Origin: Catillopecten margaritatus gill symbiont
GTDB taxonomy: Bacteria; Pseudomonadota; Gammaproteobacteria; PS1; Pseudothioglobaceae
Direction of reading: 5' to 3'
DNA length: 64,000 nt
Assembly (NCBI GenBank): GCA_037956075.1
Contig: CP138327.1
Span: 372,001-436,000, forward strand
Shown one piece after another: positions 8,813 through 17,971 of this stretch. Both the position numbers and the translations under genes were made by a program. Under the pieces are notes generated by a model, which searched no databases, was not told the DNA's origin, and saw nothing but the letters and a program-made list of their open reading frames with translations. The first letter of the stretch is position 1; every line of letters starts with the position of its first letter.

Positions 8813-10090
8813 TTAATTGAGTGTTTCTACATGAATGATTTTAACCGCTTCTTGAATAAAATCTTTGTTTTGAATTTCTGCGACAGCCGTCGTCATATCA
8901 CCTGTCTTAACTGAGTTGGTAATAATCGCAATGTGTGCATTATTTTGTGCATCAATTTGTTTTTGCACCACTGATTCTACGCTGATACTATGATTTGCAA
9001 GAATTGAGGTGATATCCGCCAATACTCCAGTTGTATCAGTCGCTAGCAAGCGTAAATAAAACACGCTTTCAACCTCATCAGTATTTTCAATTGGCAACGC
9101 TTCAAGCGATTTCCAACCAAACACATCGCCACTCACTGTGCCTTTAATCACATCAATCAAATCCGCAATCACCGCACTCGCCGTGGCCTCATCACCTGCA
9201 CCTGCGCCATAATAAAGTGTTGGACCAACCGCATTGCCCTTAACTAAAACTGCATTCATCACCCCATCAACATTTGCCAATAATTGTGTTTTTGGAATTA
9301 AAGTAGGGTGGACGCGCATCTGCACTTTGCCTTCAATTTTTTTAGCGATGCCAAGGTGTTTGATAGAATAACCCAACTCAGTTGCAAAGGCGACATCTTC
9401 GCCACTCACTTTACTAATACCTTCGGTAGAAACTTTATCAAAATTCAGTTCACAACCAAATGCAATCGAAGCCAAAATAGCCAATTTATGCGCCGCATCA
9501 ATGCCTTCAACATCAAAAGTCGGATCTGCTTCGGCATAGCCTAAGGCTTGCGCTTCTTGCAAAACATCGGCAAAATCTCTGCCCTTATCACGCATTTCGC
9601 TCAGGATAAAATTGCCTGTGCCATTGATAATCCCTGCCACCATTTCAATCTGATTGGCACTCAGGCCCTGTTCCAAAGATTTAAGAATTGGAATGCCACC
9701 AGCCACTGCCGCTTCAAACAACAAATGCACATTGTTTGCTTTTGCCAACGCCAGTAATTCATTGCCATGCGTGGCAATTAACGCCTTATTTGCGCTAATC
9801 ACATGCTTACCATTATTAAGGGCAATCTCAACCAAATCTTTTGCTAAACCTGTGCCACCCATTAATTCCAACACCACATCAATCGATGTATCGTTGACAA
9901 TTTCAGCAGGGTTTTGTGTGAGCTGAATGCCCTCTGTTGGGCAAATGCGAGATTGATTAATGTTTCTCACGGCAGCGTGCGTTACTTGAATTTCCACGCC
10001 TGTGCGACGCATCATTTCAGTTTGATTTTTGGCTAAAACATTGACCACGCCACCAGCAACGGTGCCGAGCCCTAAAATTCCGATATTCAT
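8813..10090 (-). CDS. hom: Homoserine dehydrogenase
   Basis: A 425-residue monofunctional enzyme reducing aspartate semialdehyde to homoserine. The NAD(P) site [13 protein letters not shown] opens the protein, the catalytic domain holds [14 protein letters not shown] and [14 protein letters not shown] (about 140-190), and a C-terminal ACT domain (about 350-425) is expected to sense threonine. It lacks a fused aspartokinase. It heads the hom-thrC transcript; a short 34-base leader separates it from rppH, with no attenuator-like leader peptide visible. Confidence 0.94.
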   Translation of the reverse strand: MNIGILGLGTVAGGVVNVLAKNQTEMMRRTGVEIQVTHAAVRNINQSRICPTEGIQLTQNPAEIVNDTSIDVVLELMGGTGLAKDLVEIALNNGKHVISANKALIATHGNELLALAKANNVHLLFEAAVAGGIPILKSLEQGLSANQIEMVAGIINGTGNFILSEMRDKGRDFADVLQEAQALGYAEADPTFDVEGIDAAHKLAILASIAFGCELNFDKVSTEGISKVSGEDVAFATELGYSIKHLGIAKKIEGKVQMRVHPTLIPKTQLLANVDGVMNAVLVKGNAVGPTLYYGAGAGDEATASAVIADLIDVIKGTVSGDVFGWKSLEALPIENTDEVESVFYLRLLATDTTGVLADITSILANHSISVESVVQKQIDAQNNAHIAIITNSVKTGDMTTAVAEIQNKDFIQEAVKIIHVETLN

Positions 10091-10124
10091 ATACTTATAT
10101 ACAAGGTCTTAAAAAAAAGGTAAA

Positions 10125-10658
10125 TTATACCGATTTAGCCAAGGTAATTGCCACGCACTTTAGCGGACGAGAATATTGTGCAGGCACCTTGTGCTGATTT
10201 TCAAACAAAACAGGGGCTAAAGATTTGAGCATATCTTCATAAATCGGTTTTTTGAAATCAATAATCGCCTCAATTGGGTGCCAATAATCCACCCATTTCC
10301 AATCTTCAAATTCAATTTTTGTATGCGTGTCGAGCTTGATGTTGCTTTCTGCAGCAGTCAGTTTCAACAAAAACCAAACTTGCTTTTGCCCTACGCAATA
10401 TTTACTTTTTTTGTTGTCAGGCAAATCATAGCGTAGCCATTTTGGTGTTTTGGCTACTACTTCTACATGCTCACAAGTCAAACCAACTTCCTCTTCTAAC
10501 TCACGATACAAAGCCTCAAGTTCATTTTCACCTTTGTCAATCCCACCTTGCGGCAATTGCCAGCCTTCTTTTCGAAAGCGTTTAGCTAACAGGACTTGAT
10601 TCTTATCGTTAGTAATTAAAATTCCAACATTGGCGCGATACCCCTCTCTATCAATCAT
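10125..10658 (-). CDS. rppH: RNA 5'-pyrophosphohydrolase RppH
   Basis: A Nudix hydrolase (177 residues) that removes pyrophosphate from mRNA 5' ends and so triggers RNase E decay. The start MIDREGYRANVGI is exactly the family N-terminus; a slightly longer reading from 10673 would add five odd residues. The Nudix box runs from GGIDKGEN to REELEEEVGL, with the family pattern WQLPQGGI before it. The gene overlaps the upstream membrane-protein gene by 8 bases. Confidence 0.93.
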   Translation of the reverse strand: MIDREGYRANVGILITNDKNQVLLAKRFRKEGWQLPQGGIDKGENELEALYRELEEEVGLTCEHVEVVAKTPKWLRYDLPDNKKSKYCVGQKQVWFLLKLTAAESNIKLDTHTKIEFEDWKWVDYWHPIEAIIDFKKPIYEDMLKSLAPVLFENQHKVPAQYSRPLKCVAITLAKSV

Positions 10659-11319
10659 CGCCGCTGAAAGCACCTAAAATGTGTAGTAAACTGGCAAACA
10701 TATTGTGTAATGACAAATACAAGCCAACCGTTGCAGAAATGTAATTACGCTCACCACCATTAATGATAGACGACATTTGCATCAGCATAAATGCACCCAT
10801 TAACAACACAACAGCAAATGAAATCGCTAAACTCACAAATGAAGATTCAATAAAAAATACATTAATTAGTGATAAAACAATGACACCAACCATCGCAAAG
10901 AAAATCATTCCACCCATAAAAGAAAAGTCCTTTTTGGTGTTTTGCGCATAAAAACTAATCGCAAAAAATGATACACCTGTGCCTGTCAATGCTTGCATTA
11001 CCAAACTTGCCCCATTCGGCATGGCTAAATAATGTGTCAGCATTGGACCTAATGAATATCCTAATAAGCCTGCCACTGCAAATGCGGTAATAATACCTTT
11101 GTTGCTGTTCTGTGTTTTTGGTAAAACAAACCAAATCACCGCAATCGCAGCAATAGTAGCTACCATTGCCGAGCCAAAACCTGCACCAGATGCTACTGCA
11201 AACCAAGATGAGAGGCCGCCAAATACCAAGGTATATGACAATAATCTCATTGTATCCGATAAAACTTTATTCTTAACTTGAATGCCACCCATTGTAGCCG
11301 TTGTTGTAAATGTACTCAT
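10651..11319 (-). CDS. Bax inhibitor-1/YccA-family membrane protein
   Basis: A 222-residue inner-membrane protein with seven predicted helices and the BI-1 family closing pattern (ATVGLYLSLHNMFASLLHILG, then an acidic GDD tail). E. coli relatives YccA/YbhL interact with FtsH or are calcium-leak proteins; the role here is unknown. The stop codon overlaps the rppH start by 8 bases, giving a coupled two-gene unit. The upstream region is a 59-base divergent gap shared with murD. Confidence 0.85.
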   Translation of the reverse strand: MSTFTTTATMGGIQVKNKVLSDTMRLLSYTLVFGGLSSWFAVASGAGFGSAMVATIAAIAVIWFVLPKTQNSNKGIITAFAVAGLLGYSLGPMLTHYLAMPNGASLVMQALTGTGVSFFAISFYAQNTKKDFSFMGGMIFFAMVGVIVLSLINVFFIESSFVSLAISFAVVLLMGAFMLMQMSSIINGGERNYISATVGLYLSLHNMFASLLHILGAFSGDD

Positions 11320-11378
11320 TTTTTCCTCTTTTATTTATAAGTGTAAAATAGTTATTTTATTCTGAAAACAACATACAG

Positions 11379-12614
11379 ATGAAGTTAATTTTAGGCGCTG
11401 GCAAAACGGCACAATCTATTGCATGCTTTTTAGATAAACAAAGTATTGAATTTACTCTTATCAAAGACACTAGAGTTGTCAAAGATGAGTCTGCTTTGCA
11501 AAGTATCGACGAGATTTTTATTAGCCCTGGCATCGCCCAAACTGAGTTAATTGTTATTTGGGCAAAAGCAAAAAAAATCCCTATTACCAGCGACATCGAA
11601 CTGTTTTCTCGCTACTCCAAAGCCCCAATTATCGGCATCACAGGCTCCAACGGCAAATCCACCGTTACCCAATTACTCGGTGAAATGATTGCCAACGATG
11701 GCAAAAAAGTTGCCATCGGTGGCAACATCGGCACGCCAGCCCTCGACTGCCTTAATGATGAAATTGAATATTATGTCCTAGAACTCTCCAGTTACCAACT
11801 TGATTACACTCAAAATTTAACCCTATTAACAGGCGTCGTCCTCAACATCACTCCCGACCATTTAGACCGCTACCCAAGTTTCAACGATTACGCACAATCC
11901 AAACTCAGCCTCTACAAATATTGTAAACACCCCATCGTCAACATCGACGAACCCCTAATCCCAACACAACCCTCCGCCAAATATTTCGGCATCAATATGC
12001 CCAAAACCTCCGCTGATTTCGGCACAGTTACCTGTCACGAAAGTTGTTATATTTTAAAAGGCGACGACTCATTAATTTACATTGGCGACATGCCACTCAT
12101 CGGTGAACACAACCTCAAAAACGCCCTAGCTGCCCTTACTCTCGGTGACCAAATCGGATTGAGTATAGATGCCATGACCCATACCCTAAAAACCTTCAAA
12201 GGCCTAGAACACCGCCTAGAGTGGGTTACAAAAAAAGACAACATCACCTACTACAACGATTCAAAAGCCACCAACAGCACCTCCACCATCACCGCCATCC
12301 AAGCCTTAATCCCCACCAATCAAAACATCATCCTCATCATGGGCGGCATCAAAAAACAAGAAGACTATCACCCCTTATTCACCCTCATCAACCAACACAT
12401 AAAAAGCACCATCCTAATAGGACAAGACACTCAACAATTTGAAAAAGAACTTACAAACACCACTCAAGCCAAAACCCTGCCAGACGCCATTCACATTGCA
12501 CAATCTATGATTATGAATGGCATAATTCTCCTTTCTCCAGCCTGTGCGAGTTTTGATATGTTTGAGGATTTTGAGCAGCGAGGGCGAGTGTTTAAAGACA
12601 CCGTAAGATTGTAG
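11379..12614 (+). CDS. murD: UDP-N-acetylmuramoylalanine-D-glutamate ligase
   Basis: A Mur ligase (411 residues, slightly short against ~438 in E. coli) that adds D-glutamate to UDP-MurNAc-L-Ala in the cytoplasm. The ATP loop GITGSNGKSTV spans about 86-96, then the GGNIGTPAL and ELSSYQLD segments, NITPDHLDRY, and the C-terminal domain with YNDSKATNS. The N-terminal Rossmann domain is trimmed (MKLILGAGKTAQSI), accounting for the short length. Codons are strikingly C-rich on the coding strand compared with the neighbouring hom and ferredoxin-reductase genes. Confidence 0.93.
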   Translation: MKLILGAGKTAQSIACFLDKQSIEFTLIKDTRVVKDESALQSIDEIFISPGIAQTELIVIWAKAKKIPITSDIELFSRYSKAPIIGITGSNGKSTVTQLLGEMIANDGKKVAIGGNIGTPALDCLNDEIEYYVLELSSYQLDYTQNLTLLTGVVLNITPDHLDRYPSFNDYAQSKLSLYKYCKHPIVNIDEPLIPTQPSAKYFGINMPKTSADFGTVTCHESCYILKGDDSLIYIGDMPLIGEHNLKNALAALTLGDQIGLSIDAMTHTLKTFKGLEHRLEWVTKKDNITYYNDSKATNSTSTITAIQALIPTNQNIILIMGGIKKQEDYHPLFTLINQHIKSTILIGQDTQQFEKELTNTTQAKTLPDAIHIAQSMIMNGIILLSPACASFDMFEDFEQRGRVFKDTVRL

Positions 12615-12655
12615 AAATAAACAGTTATTGTTGTCCGCACCCATTGGCATTCTTT

Positions 12656-13567
12656 TTAATTAATAAACTTAATCACCTTACTAATATCTGGAACCTCTAA
12701 AACCAAAGCATTTGTTTCACTTTTAAGCCAAGTACTTTGGCGTTTACAGAGTTGGCGGGTGGCAATGATGGCTTTTTCTATCATTGTTTCTTGGTTTATT
12801 TTGCCGTCTAAATATTGCCAGGCTTGGCGGTAGCCGACGCAGCGGATTGAGGGCAGGTCCTCGTGGAGGTTTGGGTTTTGTTTTAGGGTTTTGACTTCTG
12901 TTAAAAAATCGTTGTTCATCATTGAGAGGAAGCGTTGTTCGATTCTGGCGTGGAGTTCGGGGCGGGGTGGCATTAGGATGATTTTCTTTATTGGGTGGTT
13001 TAATCCAGGTTGTTTATTGCCTTGGAGTTCACTGAGGGTTTTTCCGCTGATGTCAAAGACTTCTAGGGCGCGAGTGATGCGTTGGGCATCGTTTGGATGG
13101 ATGCGTTGGGCAGCGGTTGGGTCGATTTTTGCTAATGTTTTGTGTAGGCTGGTACTGCCTTTTTCTTGTAAGAGTTGGTTGAATTTTTCTTTGGATTTTG
13201 TGGTGGAGACTGGTAAATCAGAGAGTCCGTGTTCTAGGGCGTTGAAATAAAAACTGGTGCCGCCGATTAGAATTGGGATTTCGTTGTTGTCAAAGGCGAG
13301 TTGAATTTGGATTTTGGCATCTTTGGAAAAATCAAAGGCTGAGTAAGATTCTTCAGGGGTGCAAATGTTGATTAAATGGTGGGGGTATTTTTTTAAGGTT
13401 GCTGCATCAGGTTTAGCGGTGCCGATGTCCATGCCTTTGTAAATCAGAGCAGAGTCAACGCTGATGAGGCGAGCGGGGAAATGTTTTGATAACTCGATGG
13501 CTAAGTCGGTTTTACCTGAGGCGGTGGGGCCCATCAAAAATATCACGGCGTTGGTTTGCATTGGCAT
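12656..13567 (-). CDS. miaA: tRNA dimethylallyltransferase
   Basis: A 303-residue enzyme transferring the dimethylallyl group to A37 of tRNAs reading UNN codons, the substrate step for MiaB, which is also in this window (31.0-32.3 kb). It shows the P-loop GPTASGKTD at 13-21, DSALIYKGMDIGTAKP, GGTSFYFNAL, and the RQ..WLK C-terminal region. It converges on murD with a 41-base gap. Like murD, its coding strand is unusually C-rich. Confidence 0.94.
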   Translation of the reverse strand: MPMQTNAVIFLMGPTASGKTDLAIELSKHFPARLISVDSALIYKGMDIGTAKPDAATLKKYPHHLINICTPEESYSAFDFSKDAKIQIQLAFDNNEIPILIGGTSFYFNALEHGLSDLPVSTTKSKEKFNQLLQEKGSTSLHKTLAKIDPTAAQRIHPNDAQRITRALEVFDISGKTLSELQGNKQPGLNHPIKKIILMPPRPELHARIEQRFLSMMNNDFLTEVKTLKQNPNLHEDLPSIRCVGYRQAWQYLDGKINQETMIEKAIIATRQLCKRQSTWLKSETNALVLEVPDISKVIKFIN

Positions 13568-13635
13568 TTAATTACTAGGTTTTATTAGGTGTAACCTACA
13601 TTATAATATCAACACAAAACTAGTTAAGGTAAATA

Positions 13636-14646
13636 ATGTTTACAATTGAAAATCAAGCGACAGGTAAAATTTTTAGAACACAAGGCGATGGTCCGATTTT
13701 GGATGATGCGTTGATTCATGGGGTGAATTTCCCGTATGGATGTCAGAAGGGTTTTTGTGGCAAGTGCAAGGCGACGATTGTTGAGGGTGAAGTGGCGTAT
13801 GAGGGTGATATTCCGAATGGGATTACCCCTGAGGAAGTTGCAGAGGGGATGGCGTTATTGTGTCAGTGTTATGCGAAGTCAGATGTGTCGTTGGTGGTGA
13901 ATGAGCTGGACAGTTTGGCGGATATTGAAGTTAAGACATTGCCTTGCAAGGTGGAAAGTATTAAACATCTGAATCACGATGTGGCACAGGTGTTTTTGAA
14001 AATTCCTGGGGCGGAGTCGTTGCAGTATTTTGCAGGGCAGTATTTAGATTTGATTCATCCCGATTTTGAGCCTCGTGCGTTTTCTATTGCGAATGCACCG
14101 ACAAATTCGAGTTTGATTGAGTTGCATGTGCGTTTGGTCGATGGGGGTAAATTCACCCATTTTGTTTTTAATGAAATGGAAGAGAAATCTTTGTTGAAAT
14201 TAGAAGGTCCAAAAGGCGATTTCTTTTTTAGAGAAGAAAGTAAAAAACCCGTAATTTTAGTGGCAGGTGGCACGGGTTTTGGTCCAATAAAATCGATTGT
14301 TGAGCATGCAGTAGCGACAAAATTAGAGCGTAAAATTTATATTTATTGGGGTGTGCGTAGTGAACGCGATTTGTATATGGACTTGCCACAGCAGTGGGCA
14401 GATACATACGATAACATCCAATTCGTACCAGTTTTGTCGGAGCCTGATGAAGAGTGGCAAGGGAAAATGGGCTATGTGCATGACAGTGTGTTAGCTGATT
14501 TTGAAGATTTAACGGGCTATGAAGTGTATGCTTGTGGTCCGCCAGCGATGGTGAAATCGGCTGCTAATACTTTTGTGGCACAGGGAATGATTAAAGACAA
14601 TTTCTTTTCCGATGCATTTGTGTTTGCTTATACTAAGGAAAAATAA
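13636..14646 (+). CDS. Ferredoxin-domain flavin reductase (AscD/CDP-glucoseen reductase-like)
   Basis: A 336-residue electron-transfer protein. The N-terminal plant-type [2Fe-2S] ferredoxin domain has the Cys ligands in YGCQKGFCGKCKA and LLCQC. The ferredoxin-NADP reductase module binds FAD (RAFSIANAP) and NAD(P)H (GGTGFGPIKS, then YACGPPAMV). The family includes AscD-like and oxygenase reductases; many gammaproteobacteria keep one of unknown partner. Its stop overlaps the bolA start (TAATG). BolA proteins work with glutaredoxins in Fe-S handling, so a role in supplying electrons for Fe-S or flavin chemistry is possible but unproven. Confidence 0.85.
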   Translation: MFTIENQATGKIFRTQGDGPILDDALIHGVNFPYGCQKGFCGKCKATIVEGEVAYEGDIPNGITPEEVAEGMALLCQCYAKSDVSLVVNELDSLADIEVKTLPCKVESIKHLNHDVAQVFLKIPGAESLQYFAGQYLDLIHPDFEPRAFSIANAPTNSSLIELHVRLVDGGKFTHFVFNEMEEKSLLKLEGPKGDFFFREESKKPVILVAGGTGFGPIKSIVEHAVATKLERKIYIYWGVRSERDLYMDLPQQWADTYDNIQFVPVLSEPDEEWQGKMGYVHDSVLADFEDLTGYEVYACGPPAMVKSAANTFVAQGMIKDNFFSDAFVFAYTKEK

Positions 14647-14954
14647 TGGCGAATATGCAGCAACATTTAACTGAGCAACTTACTACCGCATTGAATCCTG
14701 TGCATTTAGAAGTGTTGAACGAATCGGCTAATCATTCGGGACCTGCAACAGAATCGCATTTTAAATTAATTGTCGTGAGTGATGAATTTAGCGATAAGAA
14801 ATTGATTGACAGGCATCGTTTTATCAATCAATTATTCAAGGAAGAATTGAATCATATTCACGCTTTGGCAATGCACACTTATACGCCCAGCGAGTGGGAA
14901 ATGAAAAATTCTGCACCGGCTTCGCCGCAATGTGCAGGGGGGTCAAAATCTTAA
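14646..14954 (+). CDS. bolA: BolA family protein
   Basis: A 102-residue BolA-fold protein with the family core SHFKLIVVSDEFSDKKLIDRHR, conserved His in the DRHR region, and the C-terminal HALAMHTYTPSEW followed by SPQCAGG. BolA proteins bind Fe-S clusters with monothiol glutaredoxins and affect cell shape. Start overlaps the preceding reductase stop by one base (TAATG), so the two are translationally coupled. Its tail overlaps the likely mltD start. Confidence 0.92.
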   Translation: MANMQQHLTEQLTTALNPVHLEVLNESANHSGPATESHFKLIVVSDEFSDKKLIDRHRFINQLFKEELNHIHALAMHTYTPSEWEMKNSAPASPQCAGGSKS

Positions 14955-16537
14955 AAGCGACGACTCTTTTATTTTTTTTATTGTTGAGCGGATGTTCAAC
15001 AGGGATGCTTGGGCAAAATGCAGACATTGTAGAATGGAAAAAACCAACAACCAAGATAACATATAAAAAACCTAAGGAACTAAAAATCGTCCGTCCGACA
15101 GTGCCTTTGTATTTACAAGTGAGTGAGAAAGATTTATGGCAGCATATTTCAAAAGGCAATACACTCAAAGCGCGCAATCACAGGGACTTGTTTTGGCATA
15201 TCAAGTGGTTTAAAGAAAACCCCAAGCATTTAACGCGAGTAACCAAACGTGCAGCGCCCTATTTGTATCTTGTCGCCCAAGAAGTGGAAAAAGCAGGTTT
15301 GCCGATTGAGTTGGCATTGTTGCCAATTGTTGAGTCGGCCTATTATCCATTTTCTTATTCGCACGGCACAGCATCGGGTTTGTGGCAGTTTATTCCGAGC
15401 ACAGGAAAATTGTATGGGCTTAAGCAAAACTATTGGGTGGATGAACGCCGTAGCGTAGTTCGTTCAACTCGTGCTGCCGTTTCTTATTTGAAAAGTTTAC
15501 ACACCTTGTTTGAGGGTGATTGGTTGTTGGCAATTGCCAGTTATAACTCTGGACCAGGCAGGGTGAAAAAGGCAATTCAAAAGAATAAGGCGTTGGGTAA
15601 AAAAGCAGATTTTTGGAATATTTCTCTCCCTGCGGAAACACGGGGCTATGTGCCGAGATTGTTGGCAGTGGCAGAGTTGATTAAAAATCCGCAGAAATAT
15701 GGGCAAACGATTACTCCCGTTGCTAGTAAGCCACAACTTAAATCGGTGTTTGTTTATTCGCAGTTAGATTTATCCTTGATTTCTGAATGGACGGGGCTGA
15801 GTTTGGATGAAATTTATATGCTCAATCCTGATTTAAATCGTTGGGCAACGCCAGACACGCCACGCTATGAGTTGTTGTTGCCGATTGAAAAAGTGGCAGG
15901 ATTTAAAAAAGCGCGTGCCAATTACCCGAAACAAAAACAGTTGCGTTATAAGCATTACACGGTGAAATCGGGTGACAGTTTGAACAAATTAGCAAAGAAA
16001 TTTAAGTCATCGGTTGCTTATATTAAGAGCATTAATAACATCAAGGACAGCCACATTAAACTCGGACAAAAAATCATTATTCCAATTCCGAAAAAAGCCA
16101 AAAATTATTATTCTCTGTCTAAAGAACAACGCAAAGAACAACGATTTAACAGCCAAAAACACGGTAAAAAAATTACCCATATTGTTACCAAAGGGGAAAG
16201 TTTATGGGTAATTTCTAATCGTTATGATGTGCCTATTGATAGCATTATTAAATGGAATCATTTGTCAAATGCGACCAAAGGACTGCAAATTGGTAAAAAA
16301 TTGGTAATTTGGCAAGTGCAGAAAACCAAAGCTTCAAAATTGAAACACCTTACTAAAACGGGCGTGAATGTTAAAAGAACGCTTTATTATCGTGTTAGAA
16401 GTGGCGATAATTTGTCGGTGATTGCACATAAGTTTGGGGTGCGGGTGTCGCAGTTACGAAAATGGAACAAACTGCCAAAAAATAAACCGTTGAAAATCGG
16501 CAGAAAACTAAAAATCATTAAACCGATTGTTAAATAG
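14930..16537 (+). CDS. mltD: Membrane-bound lytic murein transglycosylase D
   Basis: A lipoprotein (about 535 residues) cleaving peptidoglycan to anhydromuropeptides. Start at 14930 gives a short signal peptide ending in the lipobox LLSGC; an upstream ATG at 14894 overlaps bolA more. The SLT domain (about 85-230) has the catalytic Glu in IVESAYYPFSYS and motifs ASGLWQF and AIASYNSG. Three LysM repeats follow, starting near YTVKSGDSLNKLA, IVTKGESLWVIS and YRVRSGDNLSVIA. Domain order and length fit MltD. Confidence 0.92.
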   Translation: MCRGVKILKATTLLFFLLLSGCSTGMLGQNADIVEWKKPTTKITYKKPKELKIVRPTVPLYLQVSEKDLWQHISKGNTLKARNHRDLFWHIKWFKENPKHLTRVTKRAAPYLYLVAQEVEKAGLPIELALLPIVESAYYPFSYSHGTASGLWQFIPSTGKLYGLKQNYWVDERRSVVRSTRAAVSYLKSLHTLFEGDWLLAIASYNSGPGRVKKAIQKNKALGKKADFWNISLPAETRGYVPRLLAVAELIKNPQKYGQTITPVASKPQLKSVFVYSQLDLSLISEWTGLSLDEIYMLNPDLNRWATPDTPRYELLLPIEKVAGFKKARANYPKQKQLRYKHYTVKSGDSLNKLAKKFKSSVAYIKSINNIKDSHIKLGQKIIIPIPKKAKNYYSLSKEQRKEQRFNSQKHGKKITHIVTKGESLWVISNRYDVPIDSIIKWNHLSNATKGLQIGKKLVIWQVQKTKASKLKHLTKTGVNVKRTLYYRVRSGDNLSVIAHKFGVRVSQLRKWNKLPKNKPLKIGRKLKIIKPIVK

Positions 16538-16545
16538 GAAGGAAT

Positions 16546-17241
16546 ATGAACCAATTACCGATTAATAAAATTCTCATTGCGGGCTTTGCTTTTGCAATGA
16601 CACATTGGAAGAAAATCTTGGAAATTTCTATTATTCCAGTGATGCTTTCTTTGCCACTTTTTAGCATATTGTCAGAATTATTTGCTTTAATGGAACAGGT
16701 GTTTTCCGCAAAAAAAGTGATACCATCAGAGTTGATTGTGCCAGATAATACCCATCTTTATTTGGTATTATTTTTGTATGCGAATGTTTCTTTGTCTGTT
16801 GGTATGTATCGACTGGTTGCTTTGGGTGAGCAATCTGTAGGTATCACCCCAATTTTAGACTGGAAAGTGATTGCTCGATTTATTGGTATGACACTCTTAG
16901 TGGGTATCGTAACGATGACACCACTGATTTTAACTAATCTATTGATATTACAATTTGTTATGTCATTCTTGATGGTGCCAATCACACTGAATTTTGTCAA
17001 TATTGCGGTTGGCAAGCCTTCTAAATACCGCTGGGGTTTGTCATTTCCTACACATATGAATTTGTTCTTTTTACAAGTAATTGTGCCATTATTGGTAGTA
17101 TTATTGTTTACGAGCTTGTCTAATCTTATTGGATTAGGTGCAGGGGCAGAGTGGGTAGCAAGGGCATTAATGTTCTATTGGAGTGCAATTACTTTAGTGC
17201 TTTGTCATCAATTGATTACCACTTCAAAACAAACCCCTTAG
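16546..17241 (+). CDS. Multi-helix membrane protein of unknown function
   Basis: A 231-residue, very hydrophobic protein with about six predicted transmembrane helices, starting 8 bases after mltD with an AGGAAGGA ribosome site, so it is probably cotranscribed with mltD. No catalytic motif was recognised. Pro and Thr in the helix near PLILTNLL and a GKPSKYRW loop may help classification. Its 3' end overlaps the convergent ftsQ gene by 26 bases. Confidence 0.75.
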   Translation: MNQLPINKILIAGFAFAMTHWKKILEISIIPVMLSLPLFSILSELFALMEQVFSAKKVIPSELIVPDNTHLYLVLFLYANVSLSVGMYRLVALGEQSVGITPILDWKVIARFIGMTLLVGIVTMTPLILTNLLILQFVMSFLMVPITLNFVNIAVGKPSKYRWGLSFPTHMNLFFLQVIVPLLVVLLFTSLSNLIGLGAGAEWVARALMFYWSAITLVLCHQLITTSKQTP

Positions 17242-17971
17242 GGTAGCGCATATCAAACGAGGCTTGGTTAAGTTTAGCTTTTGCGATTGTTTTTCTGAGT
17301 TTTTTATAGGTCTTTAAAAATCGCTTTAAGCGTTTTTGTTTTTGTTGATAACCCAATATTACCGTCGTATTTGGGTAGAAAATAAGTTGGTCAATATGTG
17401 TTTTTGAAAAGGCTTTAATTTTCTTATCACCCACTATTGTTTGATAGGTTTGATAGTCTTTATAAAGCTCAGTAACCACCTTTTGATTGGCTTTTGAATG
17501 TGCTAATAGTGCAGTAGAACCCACCATTTTGCTAGGAATAAACAGCACACCTTTGGTAGAAATATAGCCCAAACACTCAGGTGCATCTTTGACTTTGCAT
17601 GCGACATCTTGCCAACGCATCGCAATTTTTTGAGCGACAATGTTGATTTGAATAGTATGGAAAAATGAGCGTTTAATTTCTGCTGTTGCCACCCAAGGTT
17701 CCGCCTCTAAAGCGTGCTTAATTTCAGTTAAATCTAATAGGTATTTGCCTTCGGTTAACGGGAGGACGATGGCTTTGAGTATGGAGTGATTAATTGGTAG
17801 ATTTTTGTCAATCTGCCACTCAACTTTTGTTTTTAAAATGTCAGATGCCTTAATTTTTTCTATGCCCCACACGGTAAGACCTGTGACAGCAAAAACAGCA
17901 AGAAGCTTGACGATGAGTATTAACCGTTGAATTGTTGTTTTTGGGCGTGTATTGTAGCGTTTTTTAATCAT
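17216..17971 (-). CDS. ftsQ: Cell division protein FtsQ
   Basis: A bitopic division protein (251 residues) with a short cytoplasmic N-terminus, one helix (LILIVKLLAVFAVTGLTVWG), a POTRA-like region including EPWVATAEIKRSFFHTIQINI, and the beta domain. It links FtsB/FtsL to the septal synthase. The start at 17971 (MIKKRYNTR) is chosen because a longer reading would include 21 residues inside ddl; it overlaps the ddl stop by 8 bases. Order murC-murB-ddl-ftsQ follows the usual dcw cluster, although ftsA and ftsZ do not follow. Confidence 0.88.
   Translation of the reverse strand: MIKKRYNTRPKTTIQRLILIVKLLAVFAVTGLTVWGIEKIKASDILKTKVEWQIDKNLPINHSILKAIVLPLTEGKYLLDLTEIKHALEAEPWVATAEIKRSFFHTIQINIVAQKIAMRWQDVACKVKDAPECLGYISTKGVLFIPSKMVGSTALLAHSKANQKVVTELYKDYQTYQTIVGDKKIKAFSKTHIDQLIFYPNTTVILGYQQKQKRLKRFLKTYKKLRKTIAKAKLNQASFDMRYPKGFVLKW

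Noticed and set aside
12600-12760. Skew switch as a replication origin
   Set aside because: The flip is explained by two convergent C-rich genes; no DnaA-box cluster or AT-rich unwinding region, nor dnaA/dnaN/gidA genes, were seen.
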